DNA of 64,000 nt from Mauremys mutica (lineage: Eukaryota; Chordata; Testudines; Geoemydidae): the NCBI RefSeq assembly GCF_020497125.1, contig NC_059089.1, positions 29,282,282-29,346,281 on the forward strand. Reading direction: 5' to 3'. The notes under the pieces were generated by a model. The model ran no database searches. It was not told the origin of the DNA and was given only the letters and a program-made list of their open reading frames with translations. Position 1 is the first letter of the stretch, and every line of letters begins with the position of its first letter. A program made the translations under genes and the position numbers. Positions 1 through 9,870 of this stretch are shown here, one piece after another.

Positions 1-2515
1 CTCCCATTTAGCTTTTCCTTGGCACCCAGAGTACGTACAAAATGTCTTTCTGCTGTAATGTGTCTCATTTAAGGAATGAGGATATTTTCATTTACCCTTT
101 CTTGGATGATTAGCTGCTAAAAGCAACTTTGCATGAGGACCCGATGAGCCCCCAGGACCAAACTTCTCTCAGACCTAGGATTCTTTCTGTCCTGCTCAAA
201 GGATTCCCTTTAAAGGGGCCATATTAAACTCTGTAGAAGGGAGAGTTTTTCGACCAGACCACAGGTTTCTAAGAATTAGACAGAGTTAATTAAATATTTG
301 AAGTTGTCCTATACAGAGGGGCAAGGTTTCTTATGGATTTTATGGCAGTCACTACATATGGATTCTGCACAGCTGACAATGAGACCCATTCAGTATTGGA
401 TGTCCTGGGTCCCCAGCCCACATCAGGCAAGCTTTCAGTTATGATCATCATGCCTCACCACCTTATAGTATGTCCAGACTCAGGTGTGCCCTGTTGGACC
501 ACCAATTACTTGACAGTTTGAGGGCTCTGGTCATCCCAGGAGAGAGCATTGCACATCAGCATACTGGAACTGGGTTTTGACTCTCAAATCATTCCTCTGT
601 ATTCTGCAAGGGAAGGCTGTGGACGTAATGACAGACAATACATTGGTAATGTATTATATTGACAAATGGGAGAACTCATTCCACCCCCTTGTGTGTGGAG
701 ATGACAAAGTTATGGGATTGGTGTATCTTCCATGACATTCATCCTATGGCACTACATCTGGCAGTTGAGAACAATGTAGTTGCAGATCACCTGAGCAGAG
801 ATGGCTCTCAGATGCACCAGTGGTCCTTAAAGGATAAGCTAGTTCAGACTGTATTTTCGAGGTGGGGTCAGCCAGTTGTGGACTTGCTCATGACACGACC
901 CAACAGGAAATGCCACTGTTTCTGTTCCAGAATGGGCCGGGACACTCAGTCCCTGTTAGATGCTTTCCTTCTGCACTGCGGGGAAGAGTGTGATGTTTGC
1001 CTTTCCCTTGATACAGAAGGCAATAAGGAAGATACATCAGGACAGGGCATGGGTGATACTCGTTGCCCTGGCGTGGCAACGTCAACAGTGGTTTGCGTAT
1101 CTCATTCATGCGTCTTCCTCTGTCCTCAGTCTGTCCCAGGAGGAGGATCTTTTATCTGCACCCGCAGTCCCTGTACCTGATGGCTTGAGTGACTGGGATT
1201 TGACTCTGTCTATTCTTGAGCAGTTATGTTGGTCATCTGTGCAGGGCATACTAGTTAGTTTCTACTGGACTGTTTTTTTAAAACTACCACCATCTGAAGT
1301 GGTCCAGATTTCAGGGATGGATGCATGGGAAGTCTGATTCCCCTACAGTCTTCCATCCCTTGTGTTCTGGAATACTTAATGTATTTAATAAAATCAGGTG
1401 TTGTCTAATTCATTGTTAAAAGTTCATTTGGCAGCCATCTCCATGGATCATACGTTGGTTGGTGGTAGATCACTGTTCATGTTTCCAATAAAGAAGCTCA
1501 TGGAAAGTTTATAAAACTTGTATCCTCCTGTGAGAGATCCTGCCCCTTTTGGGGACCATAATTTGGTTTTGACTACGTAGATAAAACCTCCATTTAAGCC
1601 TTTGGCAGAGTGTTCATTTTATTATTTGCCTTTCAAAACTGTCTTCATTATTTCCATTACATCAGCCAGGGGAGTGAGTGAGGTGACTGGGGTCAAGGCT
1701 GATTGACCTTTTTACTTCCTTTAATAGAGACAAGGTAATTCTTATACCTGATCCTTGGTTCTTGCTTAAGGTAGTGGGTATTTCCCCCCCCTAAATTACA
1801 TTCTAATAAAGGGGAATTTGTTTGTTATGTATGTCAAGAATAATATGGGGCATATGGTTTCTTCTCAGACTATTTCCTGGTGTATTAAACAGTCTGTTCA
1901 ATCTGTCCACATTACATTAGAGCTGTGGCTGCTTCTTTCGCTTGTTTGAGGCAGGTGCCAGATGTTGAGATCTACAAAGCTACAACACAGACTTCGGTTC
2001 ACGCCTTCACCAAGCATTATAATCTGAATTTGGTTTCTAGAGTGGATACTGGGTTTGGCAAGAGATGCTTCAGTGTTTATTCAATTAAGACTATGTTCCC
2101 ACCTCCATGTTAGTCTCAGTACTCTTTATCAATCTGTCCCATAAGTGGGAATATGCAAAGCCAGTGAAAGACGAATTGAAGGTTATTTACCTTTAACTGG
2201 AGTTCTTCGAGATGTCTCTGCATATTCACACTTCTCCCCCTTCTTCCCCTCTCTGTCAGAATCCTGGTTGTGATGTCTCTGGCTTTGTGGAGGAAGCAAC
2301 TGGGAGGGACCTCTACCTCAATTATACCCTCAACTTCAGTATGTTGGGTATGCTGAGGAGAGGGGCAGCGGTGCAGAAGTGCCGTAGCTACACTGCTAGA
2401 AGGGTAGGTTCAAAGGGTTCTAATGCAAGGCACCATAGGGTGGTGCAATATTCCATAAATAGGAGTATGCAGGGACATCTCCAAGAACTCCAGTTTTCTT
2501 TACAATAATTCTAAA
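1..2515 (+). mobile_element. DIRS-type retrotransposon, 3' half (DIRS-1)
   Basis: A decayed tyrosine-recombinase retrotransposon that enters from the left edge. Broken frames give, in order, reverse transcriptase (LAPRV near the start), an RNase H segment around 627-850 (MTDNT, then a broken DHLSRD-like tail), and a tyrosine recombinase from about 1,390. The recombinase ends with FTKHYNL at about 2,006-2,026, where the family has its nucleophilic Tyr. The right terminus carries inverted arms (see the separate entry). DIRS elements integrate through the recombinase and leave no target duplication. Many stops make this copy inactive. The host gene runs in the same direction. Confidence 0.85.
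2181..2512. repeat. Inverted arms at DIRS-1 right terminus
   Basis: The stretch 2,181-2,232 (with ACTGGAGTTCTTCGAGATG) is repeated as its reverse complement at 2,462-2,512, with about 230 bp between. DIRS elements have terminal inverted repeats and an internal complementary region used in replication. This pair fits that architecture and places the right end of the element near 2,515. Confidence 0.7.
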
Positions 2516-2618
2516 GATATTTGAAAAATACCTTTTGGGCAACTGGAAAGAGGCTGTATCCATTGTTGGGGTTTTTTCCCCCCAGAGTTTGAGATTGTTG
2601 TATACCCAAAAGAATGCT

Positions 2619-3312
2619 TGTAGACTTGCCGGACTCACCTCTGCGGCGCCTCCTGCTGGTGACTTCTGGGAATTAGCTCAATTCAGCCCTGGAGCGCCCT
2701 CTGCAGGCCGGTGATCCACCTGTCCTCTGGCCCCCATGTCCCTCTCTGGACTCGGTGCCCTTTTACCTGGGGTGCTGCTCCCTAGCAGTAATCCCCTCAG
2801 TCTTAGGGTCTCCCCTCCCCAGGGAACCCCCCACCCACTATTCCCACCTTGCCTCAGTATAAGGCTACTGCCAGTCATCGTCTAGCCCCACACCCTGGGG
2901 CAGACTGCAGTATCAGCCTACTCATCACTGGCAAGGAGGGTTTGGACCTGCTGCCTTGGCCTACCCCTGGGCTGCCCTCTGCAACCCCTAGTACCTGTTG
3001 GTCTTCTGCTAGGCCGCAGCCTGGGGCTTTCCAGGCTAGAGCTCCCCAGCCTGTCCCCAGCCCTGCTTCACTCAGGTACTCTGCTCAGGTCCCTGCAGCC
3101 AAGCCCTTCTCCCTCTACAAACAGAGAGAGACTTCTTGGGCCTCTGGCTCACAGCTTCTTATAGGGGCCAGCTGGGCCTGTTTGGGGCGTGGCCCCAGCT
3201 GCAGCCACTTCCCCCAGTCAGACCAGACTAAAAGCTGCTTTCTCCAGCCACAGCCCCCTCGCAGGGCTGTTTTTACCCCTTCAGGGCAGGAGCAGGGGTC
3301 CACCCTGCTACA
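2619..3312 (+). mobile_element. Solo LTR (family LTR-a) with ATGCT duplication
   Basis: A 694-bp GC-rich block starting TGTAGA and ending CTACA, flanked by ATGCT at 2,614-2,618 and 3,313-3,317. A 5-bp duplication and TG...CA ends fit an LTR retroelement that has lost its interior by recombination between its two LTRs. A second copy of the family, with the same internal landmark GGCGCCTCCTGCTGG, sits at 46,734-47,457. No gag, pol or env sequence is attached. ORFs across it are by-products of its base composition. Confidence 0.8.
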
Positions 3313-3317
3313 ATGCT

Positions 3318-4084
3318 TTTGATTTCTTACACTTTAAATATAATTTCTTTGAATAGTTGTGTTTGTGTGAATTTTTATTTTCACCTGGCTAACAATAATA
3401 AAAAAACCCAGACTTTTGGGGTTTGACTTTTTTCTTAATGAGGGCTTTGTATACTTTAAAATTTTGAAAAAAAATTGAGTTTTGTATGATTAAAGCTCTG
3501 GACAGCTTCTGGTGTGTTGGTGCTGTTTTCAGGTATTGTTTAATATATTTGAAATAAAAACATCCATTTTTTTTAAGGGATTGGAGGAAGTGAGTCTCAG
3601 GATCCCAAAGTACCACTTATTTCCCATTTTATTTTCCCTTTCTTGAGGCCTTGCATCATGATGACTGTCCCTGTGCCATCAGAATTAGCAAGAGGTCACT
3701 GTTTACTAAACACATGGTGATCCCTTTTTCTACCTGTTCCTCAAGGTTGACAATGCTATTTTCAGAGAGCTCCCAGGCTTGAGTGATACGAGGGAAATTG
3801 AACTCAATTGTGAAATTCTGGTTCCCCACATGGTGGTGTGTTCCTCTACTGTTGCGCCAGTGGGTCAGCTCACACATTCCTGTTTCATGTATTAAATTTC
3901 TAATATACCCATGTAGATATTTAGAGAATTAATATAGAAAAGGGACACTCACATGAAGAAGCAGTTCTTGCCTGAATATAAGCTAGGGAGTAGGCCCTGT
4001 GTTCTGTGTTGTGGTTAATGTGCAGTTGCATCTGCCATACCGATGAAGTGTTTCATGCCTAACACTGCTTTCCTCCACTTGTAG
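3318..4084. other. Intron, nothing recognised
   Basis: AT-rich sequence upstream of exon A. No ORF, RNA gene or clear repeat was recognised. It ends in the polypyrimidine-poor acceptor before 4,085. Confidence 0.6.
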
Positions 4085-4183
4085 AAACTGGAAGTGACAG
4101 CTTTCAAAGATTATTGAATCTTTTGGGTGACACAATTACACTGAAGGGCTGGACAGGCTACAGAGGAGGCCTGGATACTAAAA
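4085..4183 (+). CDS. GARNL3: GARNL3 exon A (RapGAP domain)
   Basis: The exon begins after CTTGTAG and ends before GTAAGA. It starts with two bases of a split codon (a G from the previous exon would make Glu) and ends with one base of the next codon. The peptide includes LLGDTITLKGWTGYRGGLD, a well conserved stretch of RapGAP domains just ahead of the beta strands leading to the catalytic region. It is the first exon visible, so the domain's N-terminal part must lie upstream. About 770 bp of ordinary intron separates it from the solo LTR on its left. Confidence 0.9.
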
Positions 4184-5429
4184 GTAAGATTTCAGCTAAA
4201 ATAACTGGTGACAGGTCCATTGTGAATGTGCTTGTTAGTGTGCATGCATATGTACAGAATGTAAGCACACTCATATATTGTTTACATAACAGAAAGTAAT
4301 AGTCCAGTCTGAGAAGAGACCTACTCAGATACTATTTCCTAAATATATTATTAGACACATTTTGCCATTTTTCATCAAATAATAATAATGTTAATATTAT
4401 TGGTAAATCTTGATCTCCTCACCACTGACACTACCACTGAGGCTATGTCTGTCATGACACGCTCCTTTCAAAACCTTCTAATACTATTCCTTAGTCATCC
4501 GGGGTTGGTTATGGCTAAGCAATGTGAGACACTTCCTTCCTTACAACAGTGCTTGCAATGGGAATATCAGCACGGAGAGGCATCCCCACTGACTGTAATA
4601 GGAAATAACATATCAGGCACTTTGCCCTCCAGCTTTGGCATAGCTTCCCTACCATCCCACTCTGTCCCCTGACAGAGCCTAGAATTTAGAGGATTTCCAT
4701 GATGCAGCCCCAGTCCTGTTTATTCCTCACAAATTCACATTGTCTGTTTTCTTAGACTGCATCTTTCCTGTCATGAATTGGCCACATATTCTGTGTCATG
4801 GTATTAGCTATGGGTGGTTAAATAGCATAACAACATCACATACTGTAAAGAAGAGTCACATTCTGCTCCTTTTTCTCTTAGAGACAAAAATTAGACTTGT
4901 CAGGCACAAGTCTCTGCAGAATAGAACCCCTTCGAATTCATGGTGTACTAAAATAAAACTAAACTGGATGCATGTCTTCCAGTGGGACTCTGCAGGAGGA
5001 GTTAATTATTCAGTCGAAGGCCATGATTGAGAATGTAGATATGCACTGGCTGTCAGCCCCAAACACAGGAGTATATTTTACTGAATTATGAATTTCTTGA
5101 ATGGAAATTCTACTGATGTGTTGGTGTCTGCATTTGTTTATGTTCATGATGCATTTTCACTGAGTTGCTGAATATATATCTCCTTTCAGGGTAAATCCAC
5201 TGGGCCTACTGGCAAAAACATTGTATATACTTTAAATTATGCAGGATGTCAAGATTTTATAATCTTTTTTAATCTATTAACTTTGACCTGTTTAAAGGCA
5301 AGTAGGAAGTATGGATCTGAAAAGAGGAGGTGCCCTGAGACTGTCCTGTGACAGGAAATGAAATTTCCTTTTCTCCTTAGAAATGTAGTATTGCATAGTC
5401 CCACTGAGAGTGGTTTTCTTGCTTTGCAG
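4184..5429. other. Intron A-B, nothing recognised
   Basis: Unremarkable AT-rich intron. Short ORFs here have no family resemblance. Confidence 0.6.
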
Positions 5430-5533
5430 ATGATACAACAGGAATATATTCCATCTACACAGTGTATCAAGGGCATGAGATTATGTTCCATGTTTCAACC
5501 ATGTTACCATATTCTAAAGAGAACAAGCAGCAA
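5430..5533 (+). CDS. GARNL3: GARNL3 exon B (RapGAP domain)
   Basis: The acceptor is GCTTTGCAG and the donor GTATGTGG. The first two bases complete an Asn codon begun in exon A, and the exon ends on a whole codon. The peptide contains [20 protein letters not shown], a hallmark of RapGAP and tuberin-type GAP domains (edge of the GAP core). The 14.6-kb intron that follows is almost entirely transposon, but the splice phase to exon C is exact. This supports a functional gene rather than a processed or decayed copy. Confidence 0.92.
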
Positions 5534-6282
5534 GTATGTGGTTTTCATACTGATTTTTCTTAGTAAACAACCGCATGTTTAAAAGAAAAGGTATTTTAGT
5601 TTGTCAGTGAAACTTGTTTTTTGAAATGTAAGACTCAAATCTCTCAATGCTTTTGACATTCAAAATTGTGCCTGATATATAAAATTGTATATCTTTATTG
5701 CCAATACACCTATCTCATAATTAGTCTTGGAAGGATTATATTTTTATTGATAAAAATGATAAACATCAATTTCACTGTACACACACAGACAGACTGAAAA
5801 AATATTTCCATCGATAAGGGTCAAAATATATAGATAAGCAAGGTAAGAAAAATACTGCTTGAAAACTTATTAGACTTTGATTACTGGGCATTTACTTCAT
5901 ATTTTGACATGATGATGATAAATTTATGTTGTAATGGTCATAAAGCTTTAATTTTTTGAATCTCAACATTTGTCATTAAATGATAATTGTCTGAACCCTC
6001 CATAATTTACCACAACTGTGAAAATTTAAATAGATAAAAATAAAAAGGTTTAAAAATAAATATCAATATTATCCATTGAAATTTAAATAAACTAATTCTG
6101 CCGAGTCTATTCATAGTATAAGAGCAAACACACAATGACATTGAAAAGTAACTCATTTAAAACTGTATAAAACACAATATGCACATGACGTATGAGCCCC
6201 ACTGCCAGAATATGTCACTGAGTCCAAGACCTTTGTAAGGTTGAAATTTAAACATTTATATGGATAGTGAGAATATGCATAC
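5534..6282. other. Start of intron B-C, AT-rich
   Basis: Very AT-rich, with no recognisable gene or mobile element up to the TTAA-flanked element. Confidence 0.6.
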
Positions 6283-6286
6283 TTAA

Positions 6287-6769
6287 GGCTAGATTTTGTC
6301 ACAGATATTTTTAGTAAAAGTCAGGGACAGGTCTTGGGCAATAAACAAAAATTCACAAAAGACCATGGTCTGTCCCTGACTTTCACTAAAAATATCCCTG
6401 ACAAAATGGGGAGGGAGGCAGGTTCAGCACCCACTGCTGCTGGGATACTGGGGTCCCCCGCCGCTGCAGTGAGTGGGAGCTCTGGGGACCCCCCTGCATG
6501 GTGGCTGAGCAGCTCCATGGGGGTTTCCCGCCACCTGCAGCAAGTGGGAGCTACAGGGTCCCCCACCGCCCGTGGGGGCTGGATGGGTGTGGGGTTCCCT
6601 CGCCCCCTGCCACAGCTGGGCAGCTCTGGGGAGTCCCCTCACCATGGCTGGGAGCTGCAGGGTCCCCCCACCAAGGCAGGAACTGTGGGAGCTCCAGCCC
6701 TGAGGCAGAAAATGTCACGAGGTCTCTGGAAGTCACAGATTCTGTGACTTCTGTGACATAACCGTAGCC
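6287..6769. mobile_element. Non-autonomous TTAA-flanked element (piggyBac-like)
   Basis: The block lies between TTAA at 6,283-6,286 and TTAA at 6,770-6,773. Its ends are inverted copies: GGCTAG...TGTCACAGA on the left against the complement of TCTGTGACATAACCGTAGCC on the right. TTAA duplications are the signature of the piggyBac superfamily. Inside, 6,305-6,336 and 6,360-6,402 form a second, near-perfect inverted repeat around AGTCAGGGACAG. The remainder is GC-rich filler. No transposase is encoded, and the overlapping ORFs on both strands are composition artefacts. Confidence 0.72.
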
Positions 6770-6773
6770 TTAA

Positions 6774-7990
6774 TCACTGATAAAGATATTGAACATTGGG
6801 CCAAAGACAGATCCCTATGGGACATCACTAGAAACACCCTCATTTGATGATGATATCCCATTTATAATTATTGTTTGTGATCTATTAGTTAATCAGTTGG
6901 TAATTCATTTAGCATGAGCTACACTAGTTTAGAATAGTGCTTTTTTTTTTAATCAGACTGCCATGTGGGACTAAATCAAATGCCTAAATCTAAGTGTATT
7001 TTGTCAACAAATATCTTTATGAACCAAACTTTTAATCTGATTTTTAAAAAAACAAAAAACAATTTTGTATTATAAGACCTATTTCCCCCCAGAAATATTG
7101 CTTGGCATTAGTCATGTTACTATCTTTTAATTCTTTACTTGATTGCATCCTACATCACCTTTTTCATGATTTTGCCTGGGTTTTAAGTCAGCCTAAGTGA
7201 CTTATTGTTTCCCAGGTTCATCCCATTTACTCTTTGTAAATAATGGCACAACATTTGGGTTTTTTCCAGTCCACTGGAACATCTGTAGGGGTCCAAAATT
7301 TGTTTATAAATCAGCATTAATGGTTCAGAGAGATCCCCAGCCAATTCTTTTAATACTCTTGGGTTCAAGTTAAACTGTTGTGCATATTTAAAAGTGTTTA
7401 ACATTAATTTCTGCTATTTAGCATCCTCCCCAGTTACTGATGGAAGAGAAAGTATGTAATTATCACTTTAAGATGTAAATACATCATTCTGTCTTTTTCC
7501 AAATATATAACAGAAATACGTATTGAATACTTCTGCATTTACTTCATTAGGAGTGATAATTTTACCATTCTTGCCTAGTATCACACTTGCATCATTTCTA
7601 GGATTTCATTTGTTATTAATATATTTAAAGAATTCCTTCTTCTTGTCCCCAACCCTACTGGCCATACATTTTTCATTCATACCTTTAGCTTCCTTTATCA
7701 ATTGTCTATATTTCCTAACTGCTGATGTGTATTTATGTGATCAGCTTCTCCATTTTTCCATTTTTTAATAATTATTTTTATTGCTGCTTTCACCTTTCCT
7801 CATAACAAGGATGGCATTTTTAACCAAGTTAGCCTCCTTTTGTGACTGGGAAATTCTGGTATTTATGGACATCTATTAAAATATTCTTAAATAGTTCCTA
7901 ATTATCATTTACATTTTTATTTTTAAATATTTTCTCCCACTCAGTTTTGCTCATGATTGTTTTCAGCTTTGGAAAATTGGCCTTTTCAAT
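6774..7990 (-). mobile_element. Old CR1-like LINE remnant
   Basis: Read on the minus strand, broken frames give pieces of a non-LTR reverse transcriptase: VLKELAGDLSEPLMLIYKQ at about 7,290-7,350, a NVVPLF segment near 7,250, and SSDVP.GSV..P near 6,800. These follow the order of the CR1/L2 group. Frameshifts and stops are dense, so the copy is ancient. Its 3' part is missing where the TTAA-flanked element sits. Confidence 0.6.
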
Positions 7991-8066
7991 GTATGTATAT
8001 TACCAGAGAGAACAGCAAATTAAATTCTTCTTCGATCGATAAGGTAAAGGTAATTTTAAAGGTAAT

Positions 8067-8250
8067 AATTGGAGATATACCAATCTCCTACAACTGGAAG
8101 GGACCTTGAAAGGTCATCGAGTCCAGCCCCCTGCCTTCACTAGCAGGACCAATTTTTGCCCCCGATCCCTAAGTGGCCTCCTCAAGGATTGAACTCTCAA
8201 CCCTGGGTTTAGCAGGCCAATGCTCAAACCACTGAGCTATCCCTCCCTAT
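8067..8250 (-). mobile_element. tRNA-derived SINE
   Basis: The minus strand begins GGGAGGGATAGCTCAGTGG with an A-box-like TAGCTCAGTGG, then GGTTGAGAGTTCAATCC (B-box-like), then a body and the tail CCTTCCAGTTGTAGGAG with ATTACCTTT repeats reaching to about 8,045. This is the turtle tRNA-derived SINE design. It lies exactly where the left terminus of the DIRS-2 element would be expected. TTCTTCTTCGA at about 8,027 and TCATGTGTATTCC at 8,261 look like the two halves of that terminus, so the SINE may be nested in it. Confidence 0.82.
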
Positions 8251-9870
8251 CCCGCTTTCTCATGTGTATTCCACAGAAGGTGTGCGTGCTCACCACGTGC
8301 ACCGGTGCCGGAAATTTTTCCCCTAGCAGTATCCATAGGGGGGAGAGCGCCCCCCGCGATCCCTGGAATGGCACCTGCCTAGCGCGGTATAAGGGGAGCT
8401 GCACGCCAGTTCCTTCTTGCCATCAGTGAAAGTGCGTCAGAACTGCTCAGCTACAGCCTTGCTGCAGCTTGTCCCCAGAACTGTTCATTCAGTAGTACCT
8501 GTAGTTAGTTTAATTTTCAGTGAAGTTTAGTTAGTTAGTGAGCCCGGGCCAGGGCATGCTCTGTGCCCTGGGATTTAAGTTGTGCGGCTCCTGTAGGCAT
8601 TCTGTGCCAAGGAGTGACCCGCACACAGACTGTCTGCGCTGCTTGGGAGAAACCCATATCAGCAAAAGGTGTAAGATCTGCAAGTCGTTCAAGCCCTGGA
8701 CTAAAAAAGAAAGGGACATTAGACTCTGGGCCATTCTGATGGAGTTGTTGCTGGCCCCGACCCCGGCACGCCGCTCCCATCCAGTACCCGGCACCGCTGC
8801 GTCAGTGCGTGGAGACCCTCCGGTACCCTCGACTAGTCGGCATTGCTCCCCTTCCACGGGGCATGCCAAGAGGGCCAGAAAACTCCCTCTTCGTAACGGC
8901 ACCGAGGGAAGTCTGGGACAGAGACTAGACCCATGTCGAGTAGTCCTCGGTCCCCACTGAGCTCTAGGCCTCTGACTCATGCGGAGCAGAGTAGCCTGGC
9001 CCCTTCGGAGTAGGTCTCTCCGGGTGTCTGGATGCCATCTACGCCCAAAGCACTCCAGGTGGCTAAGGACGTCATGGCCATGCTGGTGCCAGGAGTGCCG
9101 CCGATGTTGGCCCCACGCTCCAGAAGCAAGCTGCCGCTGGGATCGCTGAAGTCACCGCTGGCTCGGTACTGGTCTCGGTTGAGGGAACATTCCCGACACC
9201 ACTCACCGCCCAGCGACCGTTCAGGGCTCAGTCCATGTGGATCGCCCTCAGTGCTGGCCAGACTGTCTGGATGGGTGCCATCTAATTGGGGCTCCTGGCA
9301 CTGCTCGTCTTCACGGAGCGAGCTCAGACAGGATTGTGGCAGACGTCGCCAATGGTCCTCGCCTTGAAGGCATACCACAGTCGGTGGCGGCATGACCATT
9401 GACGCCACTCCCACTTGGAATCCTGCTCAAAGTCTCCGCCAAGGCACTGTAGCTCCGGGCGTCGATCGCTGGTTCCTCGCCGTCGTGGGTCCGCCCTTCA
9501 AGATCGCTCGCGGAGCAGCTACTACCGTCGGTGCTATTCTCCCACCTTGAGGTCGTGGTCCCATGGTCGACATAGATCCTGGCACCACCATCACTCCCAG
9601 TGTGGAGGCAGCAGCATGTTGTATGGCAGCCCGTCCTCCGCTCACAGTTGCCCATCTACAGGCCAGGCTAGCCAGCCTGATTGGCCGGCCCCGCCGGTGC
9701 CTCAGCAAGTGCAATGGCACCATGCGTCGTGGCCAGCCCAGTGGTACCAGTGGGCATTGTCGGCTCCGGCGCAGCCCCTGGTGGGGGCTCGCTCGGTGGC
9801 CGGGGTGTCGGAAGCACCATCGGCCTCCATCCCTAGAATGCCAAGAAAGGAGTCGATGGCCCCGCTTCCT
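8251..9870 (+). mobile_element. DIRS-2, left terminus and first part of ORF1
   Basis: GC-rich DIRS sequence starting with a terminal segment (TCATGTGTATTCC), an untranslated leader, then decayed gag-like coding sequence. The frame at 8,538-8,960 has C-x2-C-x4-H-x4-C in CLRCLGETHISKRC, a zinc-knuckle pattern near the front of the protein, followed by a basic segment. Further right, the repeated GGTACC/GGCACC codon patterns typical of turtle DIRS ORF1 cover several frames with frameshifts. The copy is interrupted at 9,870 by a CR1. Confidence 0.78.

Noticed and set aside
2849..3322. A 157-residue proline-rich ORF
   Set aside because: It falls within solo LTR-a, whose boundaries are set by the ATGCT duplication.
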